Origin: Myrica gale
Lineage: Eukaryota > Streptophyta > Magnoliopsida > Fagales > Myricaceae
DNA: 64,000 nt
Direction: 5' to 3'
NCBI GenBank assembly: GCA_963930655.1
Contig: OZ005603.1
Span: 16,763,001 to 16,827,000 of the forward strand
Made by a program: the position numbers and the translations under genes. The notes beneath the pieces were generated by a model. It was not told where the DNA came from. It did no database searches and worked only from the letters and a program-made list of their open reading frames with translations. The first letter of the stretch is position 1. Every line of letters begins with the position of its first letter. Shown piece by piece: positions 55,501-64,000 of the stretch.

Positions 55501-57018
55501 GAGATCATGGAGGATCTAAAAAGAGAGGAGATCACGCTTGTATTGGCCGACCGGTATGTTTCCATCGCAGGGCTGTCATTGCAACCATCGCTGGAGGAGC
55601 GAATCTGTGAAGCCCAGAAGAGCGATGCGGTGATAATAGGGATTAGGGAAAGGATTGAGAAGAATAATGATCCCGATTTTGAGGATAGGGATGGAGTGCT
55701 GAGGTACCGGAGTAGAATATGTGTCCCTGGTGATGGGGGAATCAAGGAGTTGATTTTGGCAGAGGCGCATACTACGCCCTATACCATCCACCCTGGAGGA
55801 ACGAAGATGTATCAAGACATCAAGAAAGTTTACTGGTGGCCGAATATGAAGAGAGAGATAGCGGAGTATGTCGCTCGATGTCTGACTTGTCAGAGAGTGA
55901 AAGCAGAGCACCAGAGGCCAGCAGGAACATTGAAGCCTCTGGAGATCCCTGAATGGAAGTGGGAAGGAATAGCCATGGATTTTGTAGTAGGGCTACCGAG
56001 AACGACAGCTGGCTACGATGCAATATGGGTAGTAGTGGACCGATTGACCAAGTCAGCCCACTTTCTGCCCATCAGGGTGAAGTATACCCCGGAAAGGCTA
56101 GCTGAAGTTTATCTCCAAGAAATTGTGAGACTCCATGGCATACCAAAGAGCATAGTGTCGGATAGGGATCCGAGATTTACGTCAAGGTTTTGGAAAAGAT
56201 TGCAGGAGTCCCTAGGCACTAAGTTGAATTTTAGCACTGCTTTCCACCCACAGACGGATGGCCAATCGGAGCGGACCATTCAAATTTTGGAAGACATGCT
56301 TCGAGCATGCGTCATTGACTTCAAAGGAAGCTGGGCTCAGTATTTGCCGCTAGCAGAGTTCGCATACAACAACAGTTTCCAATCAAGTATTGGCATGGCA
56401 CCGTATGAAGCTTTGTATGGAAGGAGGTGTAGGTCGCCATTATATTGGGATGAAGTAGGAGAAGGAAGACTGTTGGGACCAGAGATGATTTTACAGACAA
56501 AAGAGAAGATTCGGTTGATAAAAGAAAGACTTATTACGGCCCAAAGTCGGCAGAAGAGTTATGCGGACAACCGGCGAAGAGAATTGACCTTTGAGGAAGG
56601 AAGTAAAGTGTTTTTAAAAATTTCTCCAACAAAGGGGGTAGCACGATTCGGGAAGAAGGGGAAGCTTCAACCCCGATTTATAGGACCTTTCGAGATCCTA
56701 GAGCGTGTTGGACCAATGGCGTATAGACTGGCCTTACCGCCATCAATTGCGGGAGTACATGATGTGTTCCACGTATCGCTTTTACGAAAGTATGTGTCAG
56801 ACCCTACCCATGTGTTAGAATATGAGCCCTTACAAATTAAGGAAAACCTTACCTATGTGGAGGAGCCAGTAAGGATCATCGATAGAAAAGAGCGACAATT
56901 GCGGACCAAGGTGATACCGCTAGTGAAGGTTCTATGGAGGAATCATGGGGTAGAGGAGGCATCTTGGGAGTTGGAAAGTGATATGTACGAGAAGTACCCC
57001 CAGTTAAGAGGAGAATAG
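52538..57018 (+). CDS. Gag-Pol polyprotein of the Tekay-like element (one -1 frame break in gag)
   Basis: An ATG at 52538 opens the gag N-terminus ([20 protein letters not shown]) but that frame stops at 52750. The main frame, shifted by -1, is open from 52660 to 57018; its 1417 codons from 52765 read as Gag (capsid with RWWQSEKVL and [20 protein letters not shown]), CCHC knuckle [14 protein letters not shown] (53449-53490), protease [12 protein letters not shown] (near 53665), RT with [10 protein letters not shown] and FIDDILIYS (54685), RNase [16 protein letters not shown] (55126), integrase HHCC and DDE core (Asp at 55978 and 56161), and a C-terminal chromodomain with [20 protein letters not shown]. 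No other stop or break is seen. The chromodomain directs integration to particular chromatin in the family. Confidence 0.93.
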
Positions 57019-57184
57019 GATCCGAATGTTTACTTCCCTCCCTATTGATTGAATGTTTGGCTTGAATGAGTATTATTGTCTGATATTTGTGCTTGACTTC
57101 CTTACATAAAGAATGCTAATTCTTTGTTATACATGATGATATTTTTGTATATATACATGACTGACCGTTGCATTATGTTGTCAG

Positions 57185-58024
57185 ATGCCGCCGAGTAGTC
57201 GACCCCCTCGTTCCCAGCATTCGGGAACGCCTTCTCAGAGAAGGATGACCGCACGAGAGTACCGCAGTTTGTTTCGGGTTAACCATAGAACCCAAGGTTC
57301 CACGAGACAGTCGGGAAGCCAGGAGGCTCCGACTCACGCATCACATGAGACGGATAGAGGGGACCCCCGAGGAGCGTACCAAACCCACGTAACGTATTGG
57401 CAGCAAGGTATGGCGGGGACCTACCAGCCCCCGCCACCCCCGGCACCTGACCAACCTGGACCTTCCAGGTGGGGTCAACCCTTATCTCCAGATTGTTCTG
57501 GATATCTAGAGGGTATTTATTGGCCAGAGTCGCCAATAAACGCCATTCCCTTAAGGACCATGTTACCCGGAAATTTTGAGGAAGATCCGGAAGAGGATCC
57601 GGAAGAGGACCCGGAGGAGGATCCGGAAGAAGACCCCATGGAACAACATCCGATACCTAGTGAGACTAGAGAACGATCCCAAGAAAGACCTAGGCGTAGT
57701 AACTCGAGACGGGAGTGTACACCTAGGCGATGTAACGAGAACCGACACCGTCGAAGAGTTAGGGCTCAAGACGCTGGATCGGAGACCCACTTTTCGTCAC
57801 AGGAAGTAGAGTCTAGACCTAGGTTTCATGGACCACCCGAGAACGTCATCCATGACCCTAGTCTAGAGGAACCAAGTCAAGGAATCAGATCGCACTCTTG
57901 GACGGGGAGTAATTCCCCAGATCGCGTTTACCAGGGAGAGATTAGTAGCGGGACAAGCACTAATGTTCGTCCCAATCCCCATTGTCCTACACCTACGCAA
58001 TCAGGGCAAAATTTCTGGTGGTAA
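57185..58024 (+). CDS. Additional ORF between pol and 3' LTR, unknown function (279 aa)
   Basis: A sense-strand ATG ORF starts 166 bases after the gag-pol stop and ends 40 bases before the 3' LTR. The protein is low in hydrophobic residues and rich in Pro, Arg, Ser, Gln and Glu, with no signal peptide or membrane segment. It has a Pro run (residues 82-86), five EEDP repeats at residues 132-151 encoded by a 12-bp DNA repeat, then an Arg-rich stretch (RPRRSNSRRECTPRRCNENR, about 169-188). I do not recognise the family. It is not a classical Env (no transmembrane segment). It could be a nucleic-acid-binding accessory protein or a chance ORF; 279 uninterrupted codons in a GC-richer stretch argue for coding. 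Confidence 0.6.
   Translation: MPPSSRPPRSQHSGTPSQRRMTAREYRSLFRVNHRTQGSTRQSGSQEAPTHASHETDRGDPRGAYQTHVTYWQQGMAGTYQPPPPPAPDQPGPSRWGQPLSPDCSGYLEGIYWPESPINAIPLRTMLPGNFEEDPEEDPEEDPEEDPEEDPMEQHPIPSETRERSQERPRRSNSRRECTPRRCNENRHRRRVRAQDAGSETHFSSQEVESRPRFHGPPENVIHDPSLEEPSQGIRSHSWTGSNSPDRVYQGEISSGTSTNVRPNPHCPTPTQSGQNFWW
57578..57637 (+). repeat. 12-bp tandem repeat encoding EEDP
   Basis: Five copies of a 12-base unit related to GAAGAGGATCCG within the extra ORF. Synonymous differences between units (GATCCG/GACCCG, GAA/GAG) preserve the EEDP residues. Confidence 0.88.
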
Positions 58025-58051
58025 AAGAAATTCCGAGGTCGGAATTTTTAT

Positions 58052-58064
58052 AAGGAGGGGAGAA
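58052..58064 (+). other. Polypurine tract of the Tekay-like element
   Basis: AAGGAGGGGAGAA directly abuts the TG start of the 3' LTR and is the expected plus-strand primer. Confidence 0.9.
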
Positions 58065-60866
58065 TGTGAGACCCCGATTTTCCCCTACGTAATTGCTTAT
58101 GTATTATTTTATTTTTCCAATGTAATAGTTTTTATTTCTTAATGGGGCTATGTTTTGGCCAATGTATGGCCTAATTTTTATGTTATGGTATTTCGATTTA
58201 AATGGGATTTTATCTCATAAAATCTCTTTAAATAATTAATATGCCATTTTATGCAAGTAAGTTCCTCTTTTACAAATTAATATTTTTACCTACTATGATT
58301 CATGGGCCATATAATTCGAATTTTTGCTTTAATAATTTCCTTGTATAAGCCGAAATTATTAATAGATTAAATAATGAAATTCTTTTGAATACATGGATTA
58401 AATATTGTATGTGACATGTAATATTATGATGTGTTCTATATTATTAATAGAATTTCCATATGAATATTCAAATGATAAGCTATGTAGTTATGTGATAAGT
58501 TTAGAAATGATTTAATTGATTAGCACACTTGCTTATCATAGTGATAAGCAAGCATGATAAGCTAGGAAACCTTTAGAGTGATAAGGCCTTGTGATTATTG
58601 TAGAGATAGGCTAAGGTCATTATCACATGATAAGAGAACATGCTTATGAGATGATAAGCTATTGGAATGGATAGATAAGTAAGAGAGCTTATAAAGAGAT
58701 AAGTTAGGTGATAAGTGAAAACCAAGTTGAAAGTTAGTTGCCATTCAATGTGGGAGTAACTAGGTTGGTTGAAAATCAACCAAACTAAGTAAAATACAAG
58801 GCATTTACGTGAAAGGCTTTAGGGTGAATTTGAAAAGCCATAAAGTAAGGCCATGTGAAGTGTAAGGAGGTGTAAGAAGGTGTAAGAAGTGTAAGAGTGA
58901 TGAGACAACTCATGGAAGTGAAAAGAGAAGAGAAAAAGTGAGAAAGGGGAGTGAATGTCGATGGAAATGAATGGGAAGAGAGAGAGAAGGATTTCAAAAT
59001 GCAAGACAAGCTTTTGGAGACAATTGATGTGAGAGAAAAAGGTGAAAAGAAATAAGAAAGAGAGAGAAGACAAAGGGCCTTAGCTTGGTCGGCCAACCCC
59101 TCCATTCATCCCCCCTCCCTCTTTCAAATTCTCTCATGACCATTCTCTCTCTCAACCCTATGTCATAGCCTTAGGGTTGCATGGGGAGACTCAAACTCAC
59201 ACAAACCCTTTGCAAATGCCATGACCGAATCCCTCATTCACTCAACTCTCTCCCATTCTAAGCCTTGGCCGAATCTTACAAGCTTACACAACTCTCTCCC
59301 TTTTGCTTCCCTTAGCCGAATCTCTCATGCAATGTTCAAGGTTTGCTCTATTTCATCTTGCCTCTAAACCACTTCCATCTAGCTTGCCAAAACCCATTCC
59401 AAAAGCCAAGTAAATCTCTCTTGTTGTAGACAAAAGTCCTACCTTGAAAACCCTAGTCATTTGACACCATTATTCTTCAAATTTACCATGTCCTCTTCAC
59501 CACCATAGAGCTTCTTTTAAACCAAGCTTGGTCATTTCTAAGGAGGGTGGACCAAATCTTTGAAGGAGGAAAAGGATAGGAAGAGTTGGTAAAGAGTAAA
59601 GGTAAGATTAGTTCATTGATGTTCTTGCCTTAAGCATCACAAGTACTAACCATAGATGTTTTATTTTCTAGGTGCTCAAGCTTGGACAAACAACAAGGTA
59701 AGACTAAAATGATTTTTGTTGGGTTAGCATGAGTGGCCGAATGGCCTATGTGTAAGATTTTGGAGTTGTATTTTGATAGATGCCTTGATGTTGTTAGATC
59801 TTGGATGCTTAGGAACCCTAGGTTGTTTACATGTTAGATCTAACCATGGAAGCCCTAGATCTAAGGTTGTATGTGAAGAAAAATGTAAATGGAGAACAAT
59901 GTAGGCTAAAGGAAGTTAGATCTAAGTTTTGATATGTTGGGTGATGAAAAAATGATATCTTTGTTTAGATCTATGGATATTAGTGTGAATAAAGAGTAGA
60001 CCTATTGTTGATGGAATTGTTTGATAAAAAGATTAAGTGTATGCATGCTAGTTAGGTCACAAATGCAAAGGATGTGCATGATATGATTTTTAGCATGAAA
60101 AAGGGTACATTTTGGGTAAGGCCGAAAATAAGTTATGTGGATTTTCATGTATAGTTTTGAATATGTGTAGATTTGGACATTGGCCTTTAACATGTGCAAG
60201 ATTTATGACCTTAAATGCATAGTAGATGATTATGTTAAGTATTGGAAGCATGCATGTTGAAGGAAATAAAGGAAAACTAATCATTGGGTAAAAACATGTG
60301 TTGGCCGAATGCCATGAGTATAGTGTATGGTATTGGTGTTTTGATTTGTAGATATTAGGTTGTGAAATTTGTTGATTGGAGGATGGGATCACCCTTGGAG
60401 AAAAAGTTGTGATTTAATTGGTGCATAAATGGTAGTGGCCGAAAGTTGCAAGAAAAGTTAACCCTAAGTGCAATTCATGATTTATGTATTTTTATTGTTG
60501 TGTTGGATAAGAAAATTAGAGTTAGGCTAGTTGGAATAAAATTTGTAGAGCCATGATCTTTATTAAATATTATTGAAACCCTAGTTAAGTTTTACTCGGG
60601 TTTTATTTGAGGTTTAAAGTCTAAGTTAAGATTTAATCATGAATAAATTATTAATAGTTAGATATAAGGTTTAATGTAGTACGTGTAATAAAAAGAGATT
60701 TAGGTTTAAATCTAAACCTATGAGTATTATTTAACCCTAATCGAGACACGTACATGGATAAATATATTTTTATTTCAATAAAAATATTAATGATTTAATA
60801 AGCTAAGTTTTGAATATTTAAGGAAAAGAATAAAATAATTATTTTGTAATTAAATGAATTTCAGTA

Positions 60867-60911
<45 letters not shown>

Positions 60912-62203
60912 TAGATATATCTTCGATTGATGACTTATTTCAAAAGAAATGATTTCATAATTCTTAAAGTCTAAAAGAATATTTGAATCGCTTGTAGGCG
61001 ATCCACGTGTCTGTATACACGAACAAGAAGAGCAAGAGTAAGTGGAATTGTAAGTGGATACTGTAAGTGTACAGTAAGTATTCTTTTCAAAACTGGAATG
61101 ACACACTGCATCGTTTCATGAACAAGTATGGATTTTAAGAAAGCATGACATGATATGAATTTCATGAATAAGCATGAATTTTAAGAAAGCATGACATGAC
61201 ATGAATTTCATGAACAAGCATGAATTTTAAGCAAGCATGACATGACATGTGCATTGCATGAATTTTTCAAGAAGAAAATTATGCAATGATTTTTATGGAA
61301 AGAATATGAGAAGTTTTATGAAACGATAAGTTAAGATTAAGGGCATCGGTCGGTACCGTACCATCAAGTTGGACTCCCATACCGAAGGACATTTATGAGA
61401 AGGATGGGTGAATCCAAGAGGCTGTGCAAGCCACACTGAAGGACAGTGAGAAGGTGTGGTGCCTCCAAGGGTCGTGTCTAGCCATCAGGCCCGGGGCCAC
61501 TTCAAGGGCTAGCTCGACCAGATGTAAGGTCTCTAAGGGAATTCGGGGACGGTTCCGAAGGGAACGCACAACCCTGACTTCAGGGGTCAAATGGAGCGAG
61601 CCCACAAGTAAAAGACATGAAATAATTATGATAAGGCCAACAAGGGCACAAGTACGAATGAATGATTTTTTTTAAGGGCCAAGGGCCAGTTTTACAAGCA
61701 AGTATGAAAGAAAGTGGTTTTCAAGGGCCTGGGGCCGAAAACACTAAGCAAGAGCATATGCATAATTCATGAGCACGCATATGCATCAGTTATCAAGTTT
61801 TCTTTCTTTCATGATTAAGCAAGCATGAGTCAAGAGCATGATTTAAGTTTTACGTTTTTCCCTTACTGAGTCTTTTTGACTCACGTTTTTAAAACTGTGT
61901 CATTCCAGATGTATCAGGTGAAGAGAGTCAGGAGGACTACCTGACCTAGATGCCCAAGATGTTAAGCTTCGCATTTTGTTGATAGTGACATGTGTGTCAC
62001 TAATTGGGTTCTAATATGTTTTAAATATTTGTTTTGTATGAATTTAATGAGAACCCTGATTATGTAAGTATTTGCTCAAACCCCTCGCGATCCTGTACGT
62101 TTCCGCCGTAATCAAGTAAGAAAATAAGTAAGAACGCTGGAGCCATCCGGGGGATAGCTCGCGGCTGTCACGGTCCCTGCGGGATGCCGTTCGGGGCGTG
62201 ACA
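58065..62203 (+). repeat. 3' LTR of the young Tekay-like element (4139 bp)
   Basis: Nearly identical to the 5' LTR. Differences seen by eye: GATAAG to GATTAG near 58518, C to T near 60133, T to A near 60418, T to G near 60598, two changes just after the TA repeat, C to T near 61347 and T to A near 61864, plus a longer TA run. Confidence 0.96.
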
Positions 62204-62208
62204 TAATC

Positions 62209-64000
62209 ACATCGAGATATTCATAAAAGCTGACCTGTGGATTGGCCTGGGCCATGTATCTATTTCATGAGTGTATCCATCAATTCTACTCAACTATGTG
62301 GTCTAGTATCCTATTAAGCACATACTAGATTTATGGGGCCTGAGGAATTCATTTGTTTATTTCCTACTCTCATCGAGTAATCCTTTTAGCAATTATACAA
62401 AGCCTAAGGCTTTGTATGTGAATTGACGCATACTTCTTTCAAAATTTTCTTTTGTTTCATTTCCAACGTTTTCGTGCTAGTCAAAGCAGGGTCACACAAC
62501 TTGGGATGATCATTTATTTATGACTATTGATGCTAATTAAAGGGTAGGTGGCTCTCGTTGATGTATACACAATCCATAGATGATCCTTGTACAAGAAGTT
62601 GTTGTTTGTTCGGGTCCACACCCATATAAGGTAGACTTAGAATAGAAGTAAACTTGGAAAGGAAGTCTACTTCCTCCCCTCTCCAAGTTTAGGGTTTTCT
62701 CTTAGGATTTCTCTTCGTATTTTTCCCTATAAATAGAGGCTTGTGTTATAGGAGAAAAGTGAGACGTGAGACGTGAGACGCGAGTCTTGGGCAGAGAGAA
62801 AAAGAGAGAGAATGTGGTGTGGGCTATTGTATTGGGCGGCAAGAGTGATTTTCTTAAGCGTTCTCATGGACTGATGCTCGGTCTTCATCTTTTGTATTTT
62901 TGTTAATCTGCTTGAGAAATATGTCATGTTTCTGACAATTTGTTAGCTTCTCAAAGTTCCTTGTTGATTTATTGTTTTTCCTGCTCTCATGACCTATTCA
63001 TTACTTTGTGCTGCATTTTATATCCAATAGGAAAGCAGTAGAATTTGGCATTAGCTGGGAGAGAGTAGAGATGTTAATTAGTTCAATACACTCTTATTCT
63101 TTAAATAAATAGTAGATCAAATTTTTAGTTTTTCATGACAATAACTATGAATATTATTTGTGCATTTATTATTTTCAGTTTAATTTAAATTGGATAATTT
63201 TTAATCTAGTAATAATTTTCATTAATATTAAAGCGAACAGTTATGTTTGATCAAACCATCGGCATTTATACCAATATCAAAACCTGTTCAAACAATATTA
63301 CAAGTACTGTTTGGTACAACAATTGAGTGAGTTTCATAATGTTTTGAACTTTCGGATGAAACTTTACTTCCCCTTGAGAACTAGAAAACCACTTTATATG
63401 TTCGAACATTATGGTTCTACCACTTTATAGGAACAACCTCGAGAGAAGATTTTTTTTTGGCACAAAATAAAGATTTCCGTGGACAAGACTTTGGCCCAAA
63501 AAACTCAAAATTTCTGCAGTGCCAGATGTTATTTCATCAGTCCTCAGAATACAAAAAAAAAATACGAAGTCATTATGTTGATTTCCGCCATTTTTTCTGT
63601 TCTTTTTCCTGTGTAGTGAAGAAATCCCTTTGGTTGGCTGTTAAGTGGTCTAATGCCCATGGCAGAAATCTCCAGCAGCAGATTCATGAGCAGCTGCCTC
63701 CAGGATCCAACCCAAACCATCTACATATATGATGAAGGATCCAATAGCCAAATTCAGTAATTCTTCGTTCAAATGGAAAATTGCACCAATGGCTCTTGAA
63801 CTTCCTGTTCCCATCCTTCCACCTGTTTTCCTGTAACGCACGAGTTGAAATTCAGGCTGGAGATGATTTGAAAATTTCTCGAGGTTTAAAAGAAATAGAA
63901 ATATTTCACTATAAAACTCACAGAGGATTAAATAGCAATAAAGGAAGTGCTAAACCAACTGAAATTGTAAAAGGTACATAAGAGTGCAAGAAACAAAGCC
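62209..64000. other. Right flank, no gene supported
   Basis: Host sequence resumes after the target-site duplication. It contains the promoter-like segment listed separately. Short open frames at 63457-63732 (plus) and 63650-63841 (minus) have no recognised domain. Confidence 0.55.
62560..62800 (+). promoter_or_regulatory. TATA-box promoter-like segment, possibly of an LTR
   Basis: A consensus CTATAAATAG lies at 62727-62736. About 25 bases further on is a GAGACGTGAGACGTGAGACG repeat (62761-62784). The compact TATA plus leader layout is typical of LTR R/U5 regions but also of a gene promoter. No coding frame follows within the next kilobase. Confidence 0.4.

Larger units (their letters stand above)
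48259..62203 (+). mobile_element. Complete young Tekay-like Ty3/gypsy chromovirus, 13.9 kb
   Basis: Both LTRs start TGTGAGACCCCG and end GGGGCGTGACA. TAATC flanks the element on both sides (48254-48258 and 62204-62208), a perfect 5-bp target-site duplication. The order is LTR, tRNA-Met primer site, gag-pol with C-terminal chromodomain, an extra ORF, polypurine tract, LTR. By eye the LTRs differ at about eight single positions plus a TA-repeat length difference over 4.1 kb, so insertion is recent. The chromodomain and RT place it among chromoviruses; Tekay/Del is the best fit by memory. Confidence 0.95.

Noticed and set aside
63650-63841. Minus-strand 63-codon frame near the right edge
   Set aside because: No family similarity that I recognise, no splice context and no support beyond openness.

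Overview
This window looks like nuclear DNA of a eudicot plant, probably a woody species. It holds one intact gene with plant-type introns inside a dense, nested bed of plant transposable elements (Athila-like and Tekay-like Ty3/gypsy, SIRE-like Ty1/copia, and L1-type LINEs whose ORF2 ends in a zf-RVT domain). I see no bacterial or organellar genes. A finer taxonomic call is not supported by anything I can read directly.

Layout. 1-8251: an old, stop-ridden Athila-type retrotransposon, with its 5' LTR cut by the window edge and its 3' LTR broken off. About 8280-9375: a decayed fragment of a plant transposon-associated protein family. 9739-13965: a 5'-truncated LINE on the minus strand. About 13970-15239: AT-rich flank and the promoter/5' leader of the only host gene. 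15240-34379: a 13-exon plus-strand gene for a ubiquitin-specific protease with an N-terminal DUSP domain (UBP5-type). I assembled 954 codons with conserved catalytic Cys and His boxes and all introns GT-AG. The gene is stretched to 19 kb by LINE insertions: a nearly full-length LINE in intron 6, plus a LINE 3' fragment, a SINE-like foldback and a very old LINE in intron 8. 36237-39116: two minus-strand Ty3/gypsy LTR remnants. 39117-43445: a broken Ty3/gypsy element, truncated in its integrase, abutting a minus-strand copia remnant (43446-46464).

48259-62203 is the highlight: a complete, very young Tekay-like chromovirus of 13.9 kb. It has 4.1-kb LTRs that differ at about eight positions plus a TA-microsatellite length change, a perfect 5-bp target-site duplication, a tRNA-Met primer-binding site, a 1417-codon open gag-pol frame ending in a chromodomain, and an additional sense-strand 279-codon ORF between pol and the 3' LTR. 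I do not recognise that ORF. The last 1.8 kb holds a TATA-box promoter-like or LTR-like segment and no supportable gene.

How it fits together: the UBP5-type gene is a deubiquitinase that appears fully coding despite its repeat-filled introns. Everything else is retrotransposon sequence in a range of decay states. Only the Tekay-like element looks recent enough to be active or mobilisable, and its one visible defect is a -1 frame break near the gag N-terminus.
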